A DNA stretch of 64,000 bases from contig SCPD01000004.1 of NCBI GenBank assembly GCA_005502925.1, forward strand, positions 1 through 64,000, written 5' to 3'. Shown here one piece after another: positions 22,037 through 31,594 of the stretch. Each line of letters starts with the position of its first letter. Within the stretch, counting starts at the first letter, position 1. A program made the translations under genes and the position numbers. The notes beneath the pieces are model-generated. The model did not search any database. It was not told where the DNA came from and worked only from the letters and a program-made list of their open reading frames with translations. The DNA is from Rhizobiales bacterium Y(2018) (lineage in GTDB: Bacteria > Pseudomonadota > Alphaproteobacteria > Rhizobiales > Aestuariivirgaceae).

Positions 22037-22786
22037 TTACGCGGCGGTGAGCTTCTTCATCACGTCGTCGGAGACTTCGAAATTGGTGAAGACGTTCTGG
22101 ACGTCGTCGTCCTCGTCGAGCGCATCGATGAGCTTCATCAGCGTCGTCGCGGTTTCTTCATCGACCGGCGTCACCGTCTGCGGCTTCCACACGACTTTCA
22201 CCGTCTCGGCATCGCCGAGCTTGGCGGCAAGCGCATGCGTCACCTCGCCGATGCTTTCAAAGGCGCACAGAATGACATGGCCGCTCTCGTCCGACTGCAC
22301 GTCATCGGCGCCCGCTTCGATGCCGGCTTCCATCACCGCGTCCGCTGAACCGGCCGCCGCCTTGTAGGTGATCTCGCCCATGCGGGTAAACATGAAGGCG
22401 ACGGAACCCGTTTCACCGAGATTGCCGCCATATTTGGTGAACAGCGAACGCACATTGCTGGCGGCGCGGTTGCGGTTGTCGGTCAGCGCCTCGACGATGA
22501 TGGCGACGCCGCCCGGGCCATAACCCTCATAGCGGATCGCTTCATAGGTATCGACATCGCCGCCCAGCGCCTTCTTGATGGCGCGTTCGATATTGTCCCT
22601 GGGCATGTTCTCGGCGCGGGCATTCTGCACCGCGAGCCGGAGACGCGGATTCTTCTCGGGGTCAGGGAGGCCGGTCTTCGCCGCCACCGTCACTTCGCGC
22701 GCCAGCTTGGAAAACAATCGCGACCGGATGGCGTCCTGCTTGCCCTTCCGGTGCATGATGTTCTTGAATTGAGAATGACCTGCCAT
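22037..22786 (-). CDS. yebC: YebC/PmpR family regulator (TACO1 homologue)
   Basis: The 249-residue protein begins [18 protein letters not shown] and carries the family blocks [20 protein letters not shown] and [19 protein letters not shown]. YebC proteins are described as DNA-binding regulators and more recently as factors that help translate proline-rich stretches; which applies here is unknown. The start was set at MAGHS because the 24-residue upstream extension is outside the family. It lies next to the ruvC region, as in many bacteria. Confidence 0.96.
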   Translation of the reverse strand: MAGHSQFKNIMHRKGKQDAIRSRLFSKLAREVTVAAKTGLPDPEKNPRLRLAVQNARAENMPRDNIERAIKKALGGDVDTYEAIRYEGYGPGGVAIIVEALTDNRNRAASNVRSLFTKYGGNLGETGSVAFMFTRMGEITYKAAAGSADAVMEAGIEAGADDVQSDESGHVILCAFESIGEVTHALAAKLGDAETVKVVWKPQTVTPVDEETATTLMKLIDALDEDDDVQNVFTNFEVSDDVMKKLTAA

Positions 22787-22957
22787 GGATCCTCGGAAAT
22801 GTCCCTTATCGGGGGCCTTATAGCCCCCTCGGGATAAGATTAACAAGCGCTCCGGCATAGTAAATGCATCGTAAAATGGCGTCCCGCTCGACTTAACCCG
22901 TCCTTAAGGCGGATCGCCCAATTTGAAGAAAAGGTGAGTAACGAGGAGCGTAGTTCC

Positions 22958-23287
22958 ATGACGGTGAAGTCCGGTTCGGTTGGTCAGATTGTTTTCGCGG
23001 CGGAGGGCCTCGCAGGGGCCGCCTGTTCCGCCGCCCTGAATAAAGTGCGCTCGCTGGCGAGCGCTGCCCCGTCGGGGCGGGCCTTCGCCGCCATCGCGAC
23101 CCTGAGCGATCTTTCGCAGAGCGCGGAAACCCATCTCACGGCCGGCAATGACGCGCTCGGCCGCGGTGATGCGGCAAGCGCTCAGAGCGAGTGGAGCCAG
23201 GCGGTGAATGTCATGAACCAGATGGCGCAGGAAGCCCGCAATGGTCAGCCGGCCCGCGCCGCCGAGGCGAAGGCACTCGCCCGCTAG
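22958..23287 (+). CDS. Small hypothetical protein, Ala-rich helical
   Basis: The 109-residue frame begins MTVKSG after AGGAG at nine bases; a GTG at 22934 is an alternative start. The protein is rich in Ala, Ser and Gln, without a signal peptide or membrane segment, and the second half (about 55-109) resembles helical repeat packing (AETHLTAGNDALGRGDAASA). I do not recognise it. It lies alone between the divergent yebC and the convergent ymdB. Gene reality rests on the SD and composition. Confidence 0.55.
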   Translation: MTVKSGSVGQIVFAAEGLAGAACSAALNKVRSLASAAPSGRAFAAIATLSDLSQSAETHLTAGNDALGRGDAASAQSEWSQAVNVMNQMAQEARNGQPARAAEAKALAR

Positions 23288-23351
23288 AGTTTTTTGATTT
23301 CGCGCATCGGCTTATCCGAGAACCGCACGCACTTCTCGGGCCGATGCGCCA

Positions 23352-24173
23352 CTACCAGAAATCGATCGGCGCTTCGGAGAGGCTTCCGCCGATCCGGACC
23401 GGCGCGATCTTGACGGCGAGACCGGTCGTATCATCGGTCTCGACCGCGACGCCAGAGACTGTCGCCTCGCCTTCTGCCGGGCGCATGCGCTCGATCGGCA
23501 ATTTGCGGGTGAAGCGCTGGATCGGCTCTTCCTTCGCCATGCCGATCACTGAATCGTAATCCCCGCACATGCCGGCATCGCTCATATAGGCGGTGCCGTT
23601 CTTGAGGATATGATGATCGGCGGTCGGCACATGCGTATGGGTGCCGACGACGAGGCTGGCGCGCCCGTCGACATAATGGCCGAAGGCCATCTTCTCCGAC
23701 GTCGCCTCGGCATGGAAGTCGATGATCACCGCGTCGCAGTCGCGCCCGAGCGCACAGAGCTCGAGCTCGCGGTCGACGGCGCGGAATGGATCGTCGAGCT
23801 GCGGCTCGATCATCACCCGGCCCATGATGTTCATCACCAGCACCCGCTTGCCGGTCCTGGTCACGAACAGGCCGACGCCCTTGCCCGGCACGCCCGGTGG
23901 ATAATTCAGTGGGCGGAGCATATTGGGCACACGCTCGATGAAGATGAGCGCCTCGCGCTGGTCGAAGGAATGATTGCCGAGCGTCACCACATCGGCGCCG
24001 GCATCGATGAGCCCGTTATAGATGTCCTCGGTGATGCCGAAACCATGCGCGGCGTTCTCGCCATTGATCACCACCAGATCGGGCGCATGGCGCTCGCGCA
24101 ATTGCGGCAGCACACGCGCCACCGCCTCACGACCGGAACGGCCGACCACATCGCCGAGAAAGAGGAGGCGCAT
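23352..24173 (-). CDS. ymdB: YmdB-family metallophosphoesterase
   Basis: The 273-residue protein shows the calcineurin-like metal motifs: LFLGDVVGRSG, INGENAAHG, TLGNHSFD, DFHAEATSEK and GTHTHVPTAD. It matches the TIGR00282 family, whose Bacillus member YmdB is a 2',3'-cyclic-nucleotide phosphodiesterase. A similar cytoplasmic role is likely but unproven. It lies six bases after the cyclo-ligase gene, so both probably share a transcript with 6S RNA upstream. Confidence 0.92.
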   Translation of the reverse strand: MRLLFLGDVVGRSGREAVARVLPQLRERHAPDLVVINGENAAHGFGITEDIYNGLIDAGADVVTLGNHSFDQREALIFIERVPNMLRPLNYPPGVPGKGVGLFVTRTGKRVLVMNIMGRVMIEPQLDDPFRAVDRELELCALGRDCDAVIIDFHAEATSEKMAFGHYVDGRASLVVGTHTHVPTADHHILKNGTAYMSDAGMCGDYDSVIGMAKEEPIQRFTRKLPIERMRPAEGEATVSGVAVETDDTTGLAVKIAPVRIGGSLSEAPIDFW

Positions 24174-24179
24174 GGAGAT

Positions 24180-24779
24180 TCAGCGCTTAGGCTCGATGAC
24201 GCCGCGCTCGGTCAGGATCCAATCCAGCGGCTCGTCGTAATCGGAAACCGGAACTTCGGCCATTTCCTGCTCGGCATAGGCGACACCGATCGCCGTCACC
24301 GGCTTCAGCTTGCGCAATTCGGCAAGGGTGCGGTCATAGAAGCCGCCGCCATAACCGAGCCGATAGCCGCGCCGATCGAAAGCCAGCATCGGCACCAGCA
24401 GCACGTCGGGCTGGAGCTCGGGCGCCGTCTCGAGCGGAATATGGATGTCCCAGATGCCACGGCCGGTGGGCTCGCCCGGCGCCCAGGCGCGGAAGGTCAA
24501 AGGCGCGCCCTTCGCCATGACCACCGGCAAGGCGGTCTGCCAGCCTTCGCTCACGAGGCGCGCCAGCAGCGGCAGGACATTGATCTCGGCCTGATAGGGA
24601 TAGAAGCCTGAAAGAGAGGCGCGATCGGTTTGACGCTCGATCGGCAGCTCATGCTGCGCCAGCATGAGCCCGGCCCGGTCGCCGAGGATCTTATGCGCAT
24701 GCGCACGGGCCGCATTGGCGGCCGTCCGCGCCCGGCGCTTGAGATCGAGAACGTCGCCGGAGCGCTTAGCAACTTGCAT
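24180..24779 (-). CDS. ygfA: 5-formyltetrahydrofolate cyclo-ligase
   Basis: The enzyme converts 5-formyl-THF to 5,10-methenyl-THF with ATP, recycling a storage folate. The 199-residue protein has the family motif LVPMLAFDRRGYRLGYGGGFYDR and a Lys/Arg-rich N-terminal ATP-binding helix (LKRRARTAANAARA). GAGGG lies close before the ATG. The gene directly follows a 6S RNA candidate, the conserved 6S-ygfA order of proteobacteria. Confidence 0.95.
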   Translation of the reverse strand: MQVAKRSGDVLDLKRRARTAANAARAHAHKILGDRAGLMLAQHELPIERQTDRASLSGFYPYQAEINVLPLLARLVSEGWQTALPVVMAKGAPLTFRAWAPGEPTGRGIWDIHIPLETAPELQPDVLLVPMLAFDRRGYRLGYGGGFYDRTLAELRKLKPVTAIGVAYAEQEMAEVPVSDYDEPLDWILTERGVIEPKR

Positions 24780-24810
24780 TTCATCCCTCGCTTCCGAGCA
24801 GGCAATTCGA

Positions 24811-24972
24811 GTGGCGGGCCGCCATGGCCGTGGGAGAATGACGATCCCGGGTACCTACAAGTGTAGGTGGGCGCCATGTGGGCAAGGCCACGGCCAAGCC
24901 TAGGGACAGCTCCCGCGAGAATCGTATAGGCCCCAGGGAAAAGATCTCCTCACGTACCGGGCAGCTCGCCAA
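24811..24972 (-). ncRNA. ssrS: 6S RNA candidate
   Basis: 6S RNA binds housekeeping RNA polymerase and is often encoded just upstream of ygfA. Here an outer stem pairs GGCGAGCTGCC (24970-24960) with GGCGGCCCGCC (24823-24813), ten of eleven positions. It continues CGTG-A-GGAGA with TCTCC-CACG, then opens into a large bubble. Its 3' side carries a small hairpin ACCTAC-ACTT-GTAGGT, and an apical GC-rich stem follows. Length ~160 bases and location fit the alphaproteobacterial form. No covariance search was possible. Confidence 0.75.
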
Positions 24973-25041
24973 CCCCTATTTAGGCGCAAGCAAGCCTGAA
25001 ATCCAGGACCGAAGCAGAAACTCCACTATGACTTTCCGCCC

Positions 25042-25755
25042 TCAAGTCAATTCGGCGGCCGCGGCGATGATCGCCAGGTTATCGGTGGCGATGCTTCCAT
25101 CGGGGAGCTCGAGCCCGTCCTCGAAGCCGAGCCGCGCATCTACTCCAAGCACACGCGACTTGCGGTAGAGTGGCCACATCGTCTGGTCGAAGCCATGCAG
25201 CAGGATCGGCAGATCGATATGGCTCTGCGTGATGATGCCGATCATCTCGTCGGCAAGTGCCAGCGCACTCGCAACATCCTTCTCGAAATCGATCTCGACG
25301 AGAATGCGCAAGCAGTCTTTCGCTGTCGCAAGCGTCACGAAGTTGCGCGCATCGGCGGCAGTGGCGAGCCCAGCCTCGACGCCGATCCCTTTTGCCAGCA
25401 TCAGGTCGATGATCTGGGCGGCGTCGTTTTCGCTCAGATTGACCGAGACATAATCGGGCAGGAGCCGCCAGGCCTTCATCTGGGTAAAGCCACGGTTGGC
25501 ATCGGTGCGGATGCCCTCGCGCGTCGAAAGCCCGACCGGAATGCCGGGCACCGCCTGGCGGATCGCGGTAAGGGCTGCTGCCGTGTCACTTGGGTCGAGG
25601 GTTTCGCGGCCTTGCGCGTCGCGCGGATGGACATGGAGCTCCGCCACTCCTTGTGCCACCACGCGGACGGCGTCGCGCGCCAGCTCCTCGGGCGTCTGCG
25701 GAATTTGCGGATGGTCATGGCGGCTGCGCGCGCCATTGAGACAGGCTTGCAACAT
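25042..25755 (-). CDS. BKACE-family (DUF849) beta-keto acid cleavage enzyme
   Basis: The 237-residue protein is a TIM barrel of the BKACE family, which condenses beta-keto acids with acetyl-CoA. Visible signatures are the metal ligands in ELHVHPRD, GIPVGLST, SVNLSEND and the C-terminal RLGFEDGLELPDG. It is shorter than the ~275-310-residue 3-keto-5-aminohexanoate enzymes. Substrate unknown. It is divergent from a CGNR regulator gene and preceded by a palindromic operator also found at the regulator start, so it is probably that regulator's target. Confidence 0.85.
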   Translation of the reverse strand: MLQACLNGARSRHDHPQIPQTPEELARDAVRVVAQGVAELHVHPRDAQGRETLDPSDTAAALTAIRQAVPGIPVGLSTREGIRTDANRGFTQMKAWRLLPDYVSVNLSENDAAQIIDLMLAKGIGVEAGLATAADARNFVTLATAKDCLRILVEIDFEKDVASALALADEMIGIITQSHIDLPILLHGFDQTMWPLYRKSRVLGVDARLGFEDGLELPDGSIATDNLAIIAAAAELT

Positions 25756-25772
25756 CGGCTTTCCTCCGGGGC

Positions 25773-25787
25773 ACCAGTTAAACTGGT
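25773..25787. promoter_or_regulatory. Operator 1 in the BKACE-CGNR intergenic region
   Basis: The perfect palindrome ACCAGTTAAACTGGT (seven-base arms, central A) lies 17 bases before the BKACE start codon. A second imperfect copy starts exactly 35 bases further right. Confidence 0.65.
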
Positions 25788-25807
25788 ACCTAGACTAGCG
25801 AATCGGA

Positions 25808-25822
25808 ACCAGTTAAACAAGT
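25808..25822. promoter_or_regulatory. Operator 2 in the BKACE-CGNR intergenic region
   Basis: ACCAGTTAAACAAGT keeps the left arm of operator 1 and most of the right arm. It sits directly before the regulator start, so binding could block its own expression. Confidence 0.5.
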
Positions 25823-25826
25823 GCCC

Positions 25827-26399
25827 ATGCAATCAATTCACCCATCGGACTGGAATTTCCGCTTCCGCTCCGGCCGCCTGTGCCTGGACTTCATCGCCAC
25901 GGTCGGCGACCGCGACCATCTGAGCTTCGACCGCTGGCGGGGCGAATCCGATTTCGGCCGCTGGTGCGTGGCCGCGGGCTTGCTGCCGGAGGCGGTCGCG
26001 GTCACCGCAGCTGAGCTCGAAGAGGCGCGCCGGCTGCGTGAGGCGCTACATCGCCTGGCGCTAGCGGCTCTCGGGCAAAGCGCGCCTGTGCATGCCGATC
26101 TCGACCTCCTCAATCAATGGGCCCGCAAGGCGCCACTCGTTCCGCAGCTCGCCGGCCTGGGCGCGGCCAGGAGCTGGCAAGCCGACACCCTTTATGAAGC
26201 GGTACTCGCCAGTGTGGCGCGCGATGCCATCGATCTCCTGTCGGGCGACAAGTCGAAACGCTTACGCAAATGCGCTGACGATCACTGCTCAGTGCTGTTC
26301 GTCGACATGTCGCGCCCCGGCAAAAGGCGCTGGTGCGCCATGAATGGCTGCGGCAACAAGGTGAAGAAGGCTACGTATCGCAAGAAGCTTCGGGCCTGA
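25827..26399 (+). CDS. CGNR zinc-finger regulator (ABATE domain)
   Basis: The 190-residue protein has an N-terminal ABATE-type domain (residues ~10-120, beginning RFRSGRLCLDFIATVGDR) and a C-terminal CGNR zinc finger: LRKCADDHCSVLFVD then RRWCAMNGCGNKVKKATYRKK, four cysteines. These proteins are thought to be stress-responsive transcription regulators. ATG 25827 is used; a GTG two codons earlier is possible. It is divergent from the BKACE gene with shared palindromic operators. Autoregulation is inferred. Confidence 0.88.
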   Translation: MQSIHPSDWNFRFRSGRLCLDFIATVGDRDHLSFDRWRGESDFGRWCVAAGLLPEAVAVTAAELEEARRLREALHRLALAALGQSAPVHADLDLLNQWARKAPLVPQLAGLGAARSWQADTLYEAVLASVARDAIDLLSGDKSKRLRKCADDHCSVLFVDMSRPGKRRWCAMNGCGNKVKKATYRKKLRA

Positions 26400-26405
26400 T
26401 CGCCC

Positions 26406-26759
26406 TTACCCCATCTTGCCGGCAAGGCCCTGCAGGCGTTGCGCCGCGATTTCCAGCCTTTCAGTGAATTTCGCTTCCATATCGCGGGCCTGCTGCACGG
26501 TGGCATTGCGCGCTTCGCGCGCACCCCGCAACTGGTCCTCGAGCTCCTCGATGCGCCGGACCGATTCCGACAGACGGTCGGCCACCATGAGGCCGGCCAT
26601 CACCAGAAGCCTTATGTCGCCCACCGTGCCGACATTGCTCTTGATGCGCGACACTTCGGTATCGAGCAGCTTGGCGAGCTCGCGCAGATGATCTTCCTCA
26701 CCATCCGGGCACTGCATCGTATAAGGGCGGTCATTGACCTGGACGATCACTTGCGCCAT
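26406..26759 (-). CDS. zapA: Cell division protein ZapA
   Basis: ZapA binds FtsZ and stabilises the Z-ring. The 117-residue protein starts [22 protein letters not shown], has the conserved [18 protein letters not shown] segment, and ends in a long coiled coil (residues ~60-115). It lies six bases downstream of the DUF4164 gene, the usual alphaproteobacterial pairing, next to tkt. Confidence 0.93.
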   Translation of the reverse strand: MAQVIVQVNDRPYTMQCPDGEEDHLRELAKLLDTEVSRIKSNVGTVGDIRLLVMAGLMVADRLSESVRRIEELEDQLRGAREARNATVQQARDMEAKFTERLEIAAQRLQGLAGKMG

Positions 26760-26765
26760 CGGACT

Positions 26766-27050
26766 TTACCCCCCACTGTTGCTGTGGAGAACGGCGCGAA
26801 TACGCGACATCGCCGCGTCGATCTTGCCGACCGCCTTCTGATTTGTGTTGACGAGATCGTTGGCCTTGGACCGCACGCCGTCAAGCTCCTGCGCCAGGCG
26901 CGAACGGTCCAGCCGCAAGGCTTCGGCCGCCGCCTCGAGCGACTCCTCATTCGATTTGCGCTCATTCTGCCGCTCGACAGCGGCCTCGAACTGCTTGAGC
27001 GCCGCGTCGAACCGATTCAGTACCTCGTCGAGCTTGCGCGTATCCGCCAT
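26766..27050 (-). CDS. DUF4164 family coiled-coil protein
   Basis: The 94-residue protein is almost wholly coiled coil ([22 protein letters not shown] and similar heptads) with no other domain. DUF4164 genes usually sit directly upstream of zapA in Rhizobiales, as here, suggesting a partner role in division; function is unknown. It is divergent from tkt across 168 bases. Confidence 0.88.
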   Translation of the reverse strand: MADTRKLDEVLNRFDAALKQFEAAVERQNERKSNEESLEAAAEALRLDRSRLAQELDGVRSKANDLVNTNQKAVGKIDAAMSRIRAVLHSNSGG

Positions 27051-27155
27051 TTCATCCCAACTGCTGGCCGGTCACTTGCGAATCCCTTCCGGCACCCCCG
27101 TAAACTAAGCGCAGCGGCCCATCGGCGCAACCGGTTCCAAACTTGTTCACAGAGG

Positions 27156-27183
27156 TTGACTCAAGGGGCTCGGATGCTATCTC
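27156..27183 (+). promoter_or_regulatory. Possible tkt promoter
   Basis: TTGACT and TATCTC are 16 bases apart, about 35 bases before the preferred tkt start. If real, it excludes the ATG at 27174 as start. Visual match only. Confidence 0.25.
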
Positions 27184-27218
27184 TGGCCCCCCGCATTCAC
27201 CCAGAGCGAGCAGCCCCA

Positions 27219-29255
27219 ATGACATCCGATACGGCCGCCCAAGCCGCGAATTTCCGCACCGCCCCCCTGATTTCGGATGACGAACGCCTGAAGCTCCGGA
27301 CCTACGCCAACGCCATCCGCGCCTTGAGCATGGACGCCGTCCAGAAGGCCAATTCCGGCCATCCGGGCCTGCCCATGGGCGCCGCCGACATTGCCACCGT
27401 CCTGTTCTCGCGGTTTGTCAAATTCGACGCCGCCGACCCGCATTGGCCCGACCGCGACCGGTTCGTGCTGTCGGCCGGCCACGGCTCGATGCTGCTCTAT
27501 TCGGTGCTGTTCCTGCTCGGTTACAAGGACATGACGCTGGACCAGATCAAGAACTTCCGCCAGCTCGGTTCGAAGACCGCCGGCCACCCCGAATATGGCC
27601 ATGCCGAGGGCATCGAAACCACCACCGGTCCGCTCGGCCAGGGCATCGCCAATGCGGTCGGCATGGCGATCGCCGAACGTCATCTCAATGCCCGCTTCGG
27701 CGGCGATCTCGTCAATCACAAGACCTATGTGCTGGCGGGCGACGGCTGCCTGATGGAAGGCATCTCGCAGGAAGCCATCACGCTGGCCGGCCACCTCAAG
27801 CTCAATCACCTGATCGTGCTGTGGGACGACAACGGCATCTCGATCGACGGCAAGGTGACGATGTCGGATTCGACCGACCAGCTCGCCCGCTTCGCCGCCT
27901 CCGGCTGGAACACCACGCTCATCGACGGCCATGACGTGCAGGCAATCGCCGCCGCCCTCGAAGCCGCCCAGTCGAGCGACAGGCCTTCGCTCATCGCCTG
28001 CAAGACGATCATCGGCTTTGGCGCTCCCAACAAGCAGGGCACTGCCGCGACCCATGGCTCGCCGCTCGGCGCCGACGAAGTGGCCGCCGCCCGCAAGACG
28101 CTGGGCTGGGAATATCCGCCCTTCGACGTTCCGGCCGACATCATTGGCTTCTGGCGCGCCGCCGGCAAACGTGGCCGCGCCGAGCGCGAGGCGTGGGAGA
28201 AGCGTCTCGCCGCGAACTCGGCCAAGAGCGAATTCAAGCGCGCGATATCGGGCGCCCTGCCCGCCAATTTCGGCGCCGTCATCGCCGACTACAAGAAGAA
28301 GCTCGCCAAAGAACCGCCGGCGCTCGCCACCCGCAACTCTTCGCAGAACGCGCTCGACGTCATCAATGTCGCGGTGCCCGAGACGATCGGCGGCTCGGCC
28401 GACCTCACCGGCTCCAACAACACCAAGTCCAAGGATCTCAAGCCCCTCAATGCCGCCGACTATGGCGGGCGTTATGTATATTACGGCATCCGCGAGCACG
28501 GCATGGCGGCGGCCATGAACGGCATGGCGCTGCATGGCGGCGTCATCCCCTATGGCGGCACCTTCCTGGTCTTCACCGATTATTGCCGGCCCTCGATCCG
28601 CCTCTCCGCGCTGATGGGCATTCGCGTGATCTATGTGATGACGCATGATTCGATCGGCCTCGGCGAGGACGGTCCGACCCATCAGCCGGTCGAGCATCTG
28701 GCCGCCTTGCGCGTCATGCCCAATCTCCATGTCTTCCGCCCCTGCGACGCGGTCGAGACGGCAGAATGCTGGCAGCTGGCGCTCGAGTCGGAGAAGACGC
28801 CGAGCGTTCTGGCGCTGACTCGCCAGAAGCTCAGGCCCGCGCGCCTCACTTACTCGGCTAAGAATCTCTGCGCGCAAGGCGCTTACGAGATCGCGCCGAG
28901 TGCCAAGAAGTCGAAAGCCGTCATCTTCGCCTCGGGCTCCGAGGTCGAGATCGCTCTCGACGCCAAGGCGCTGCTCGACAAGGCCGGCATCCCGGCCCGC
29001 GTCGTCTCGGTGCCCTCGATGGATCTCTTCGAGAAGCAGAGCAAGGCTTACAAGGACAAGGTGCTCGGCACGGAGAAGATCCGCGTCGGCATCGAAGCCG
29101 CGGTGCGCAACAACTGGGACCGCTTCATCGGCCTCGACGGCATCTTCGTCGGCATGTCGAGCTTCGGCGCTTCAGGCCCGATCGAGAAGCTCTATCCGCA
29201 TTTTGGCATCACCGCCAAAAATGTGCTGCAGGCGGTCAAGAAGAAGACACGTTGA
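27219..29255 (+). CDS. tkt: Transketolase
   Basis: Transketolase moves two-carbon units between sugar phosphates in the pentose phosphate pathway using thiamine diphosphate. The 678-residue protein shows the N-terminal [13 protein letters not shown], the ThDP motif [13 protein letters not shown] ending DDN, the active site [16 protein letters not shown], and the C-terminal domain. Start MTSDTAAQ is used; ATG 27174 with an AAGGGG upstream would add 15 residues. pgk and fba follow within 45 and 2 bases, so the three likely form an operon. The gap gene usual between tkt and pgk in this group is absent. Confidence 0.96.
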   Translation: MTSDTAAQAANFRTAPLISDDERLKLRTYANAIRALSMDAVQKANSGHPGLPMGAADIATVLFSRFVKFDAADPHWPDRDRFVLSAGHGSMLLYSVLFLLGYKDMTLDQIKNFRQLGSKTAGHPEYGHAEGIETTTGPLGQGIANAVGMAIAERHLNARFGGDLVNHKTYVLAGDGCLMEGISQEAITLAGHLKLNHLIVLWDDNGISIDGKVTMSDSTDQLARFAASGWNTTLIDGHDVQAIAAALEAAQSSDRPSLIACKTIIGFGAPNKQGTAATHGSPLGADEVAAARKTLGWEYPPFDVPADIIGFWRAAGKRGRAEREAWEKRLAANSAKSEFKRAISGALPANFGAVIADYKKKLAKEPPALATRNSSQNALDVINVAVPETIGGSADLTGSNNTKSKDLKPLNAADYGGRYVYYGIREHGMAAAMNGMALHGGVIPYGGTFLVFTDYCRPSIRLSALMGIRVIYVMTHDSIGLGEDGPTHQPVEHLAALRVMPNLHVFRPCDAVETAECWQLALESEKTPSVLALTRQKLRPARLTYSAKNLCAQGAYEIAPSAKKSKAVIFASGSEVEIALDAKALLDKAGIPARVVSVPSMDLFEKQSKAYKDKVLGTEKIRVGIEAAVRNNWDRFIGLDGIFVGMSSFGASGPIEKLYPHFGITAKNVLQAVKKKTR

Positions 29256-29296
29256 TCCGCAACCGTCTGAGCTAAATACCAGGGAGCCTTGTGTTG

Positions 29297-30496
29297 ATGC
29301 CTGCCTTCAAGACCCTCGATCAGCTCGACGCCCGGAATAAGCGTGTTGTCGTCCGCGTCGATCTCAACGTGCCGATCGAGAATGGCGAAGTGCGCGATGC
29401 GACCCGCATCGAGCGCATCGTGCCGACCATCAAGGAGCTGCTCGACAAGGGTGCGGCGGTCATCCTGCTCGCCCATTTCGACCGGCCCAAGGGCAAGGTC
29501 GTGCCGGAAATGTCCTTGAAGCCGATTGCGCCGGCGCTCGAAAAGGTGCTGGGCCGTCCCGTCACTTTCGTCTTCACCGATTGGCATGACGGCAAGGCTG
29601 TCGATGCCGCGAAAAACGCCAAGCCCGGCCAGTGCCTCCTCATGGAGAATACCCGCTATCACGCGGGCGAGGAGAAGAACGACGAAGCGCTCGCCAGGAT
29701 CTTCGCGAGCCTCGGCGATGCCTATGTCAATGACGCATTCTCGGCCGCGCATCGCGCCCATTCCTCGACCGAAGGCATCGCCCATGTGATTCCAGCCTTC
29801 GCCGGCCGCGCCATGGAGGCCGAGCTCAAGGCACTCGAAGCCGCGCTCGAAAAGCCGAAACGGCCGCTTATCGCCGTCGTCGGCGGCGCCAAGGTGTCGA
29901 CCAAGCTCGAGCTTCTCGGCAATCTCTCCGGTGTCGCCAATGTGATCGTGATCGGCGGCGGCATGGCCAATACCTTCCTGGCCGCTCAGGGTCACCCGGT
30001 CGGCAAGTCGCTCTGCGAGCATGATCTGGCGCAGACCGCCAGAGACATTCTCGCCACGGCGAAAGCGAAATCCTGCGAGATCCTGCTGCCGGTCGACGCT
30101 GTCGTCGCCAAGGAATTCAAGGCCGGCGCCCAATCCCGCGCCGTCGATATCACCGCCGTCGCCGCTGATGAGATGATCCTCGATGCCGGCCCCAGGAGTG
30201 TCGCCGCCATCAAGGCCGCCTTCGACAAGGCCGCCACGCTCGTCTGGAACGGCCCCCTCGGCGCCTTCGAAATCGAGCCCTTCGACAAGGCCACCAACGC
30301 GGCTGCGCGTCACGCGGCCGATCTCACGAAAGCCGGCAAGCTCGTCTCGATTGCCGGTGGCGGCGACACCGTCGCCGCCCTGAACCAGGCGAAAGCTGCC
30401 GACGATTTCACCTATATTTCAACGGCAGGGGGCGCCTTCCTCGAATGGCTGGAAGGCAAGCCGCTGCCAGGCGTGAAAGCTTTGAGAGGAGCGTAA
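29297..30496 (+). CDS. pgk: Phosphoglycerate kinase
   Basis: Pgk exchanges phosphate between 1,3-bisphosphoglycerate and ADP in glycolysis and gluconeogenesis. The 399-residue protein has [40 protein letters not shown] and the nucleotide-binding [16 protein letters not shown] has Phe where most homologues have Ser or Leu. ATG 29297 is preceded by AGGGAG; a GTG two codons earlier is possible. fba follows after two bases. Confidence 0.96.
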   Translation: MPAFKTLDQLDARNKRVVVRVDLNVPIENGEVRDATRIERIVPTIKELLDKGAAVILLAHFDRPKGKVVPEMSLKPIAPALEKVLGRPVTFVFTDWHDGKAVDAAKNAKPGQCLLMENTRYHAGEEKNDEALARIFASLGDAYVNDAFSAAHRAHSSTEGIAHVIPAFAGRAMEAELKALEAALEKPKRPLIAVVGGAKVSTKLELLGNLSGVANVIVIGGGMANTFLAAQGHPVGKSLCEHDLAQTARDILATAKAKSCEILLPVDAVVAKEFKAGAQSRAVDITAVAADEMILDAGPRSVAAIKAAFDKAATLVWNGPLGAFEIEPFDKATNAAARHAADLTKAGKLVSIAGGGDTVAALNQAKAADDFTYISTAGGAFLEWLEGKPLPGVKALRGA

Positions 30497-30498
30497 GC

Positions 30499-31518
30499 AT
30501 GACAGAGAAACTCGCAAAAGTCGCTGAAGCGATGGTGACGCCCGGCAAGGGCATCCTGGCCGCCGATGAAAGCACCGGATCGATCAAGAAGCGCCTCGAT
30601 TCGATCAATACTCCGTCCACGGAGGAAACCCGCCGCGACTATCGCGAGATGCTGTTCTCCGCCAAAGACGGCATGTCGAAGTATATTTCGGGCGTCATCC
30701 TGTTCGACGAAACGATCCGCCAGAAGGGCAAGAACGGCACGCCGCTGGTCGACCTCATCAAGTCGACAGGCGCCATTCCGGGCATCAAGCTCGATGCCGG
30801 CGCCAAGCCGCTGGCGCTGTCGCCCAAGGAGACGGTGACCGAGGGTCTCGACGGCCTGCGCGAACGGATCAAGGAGTACGTTGGCCTCGGCGCCCAGTTC
30901 GCCAAATGGCGCGCCGTGATCGATATCGGCCAGGGCCTGCCGAGCCACAATTCGATCCACGCCAATGCCCATGCCCTCGCCCGCTATGCTGCCCTCTGCC
31001 AGGAAGGCGGTCTCGTGCCGATCGTCGAGCCGGAAGTACTGATGGAAGGCAGTCACGATATCGACACCTGCATGAAGGTGAGCGAATGGGCGCTGAACGA
31101 GCTCTATCGCGAGCTTTATTATGCCGGCGTCGTGCTCGAGGGCACCATTCTCAAGCCGAACATGGTCGTCTCCGGCAAGGATTGCGCCAAGCAGGCCTCG
31201 CGTGAGGAAGTGGCCGAGAAAACGGTGACGGTGCTGAAGCGCTGCGTGCCGTCGGCCGTGCCGGGCATCGCTTTCCTGTCGGGCGGCCAGTCGGATGAGG
31301 ATGCGACTGCGCATCTCCATTACATGAACGCCATCGGCAATCTGCCCTGGAAGCTCACCTTCTCTTACGGCCGCGCTTTGCAGGCCGCCGCGCTCAAGAC
31401 CTGGAAGGGCAAGGCGGAGAATGTCGCCGCCGCCCAGAGCGCTTTCAACCACCGCGCCGAGATGAATTCGCTCGCCGCGTCCGGCAAGTGGTCGCAGAAG
31501 CTCGAAAAGGCAGCCTGA
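30499..31518 (+). CDS. fba: Class I fructose-bisphosphate aldolase
   Basis: This aldolase splits fructose-1,6-bisphosphate through a Schiff base and needs no metal. The 339-residue protein has the class I signatures KGILAADESTGSI, SVILFDET-like GVILFDETIRQK, and VVLEGTILKPNMV with the catalytic Lys219; SGGQSDE follows. A GGAG lies ten bases before the ATG and pgk ends two bases upstream. Class I aldolase next to pgk is common in Rhizobiales. Confidence 0.95.
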   Translation: MTEKLAKVAEAMVTPGKGILAADESTGSIKKRLDSINTPSTEETRRDYREMLFSAKDGMSKYISGVILFDETIRQKGKNGTPLVDLIKSTGAIPGIKLDAGAKPLALSPKETVTEGLDGLRERIKEYVGLGAQFAKWRAVIDIGQGLPSHNSIHANAHALARYAALCQEGGLVPIVEPEVLMEGSHDIDTCMKVSEWALNELYRELYYAGVVLEGTILKPNMVVSGKDCAKQASREEVAEKTVTVLKRCVPSAVPGIAFLSGGQSDEDATAHLHYMNAIGNLPWKLTFSYGRALQAAALKTWKGKAENVAAAQSAFNHRAEMNSLAASGKWSQKLEKAA

Positions 31519-31594
31519 ATTCAACGCTGCTGACTGTTGCCTGAATTCGGGGCCGGTATAATGCTGGAATGTCTTCTATCAGGGAGAAATCCGC

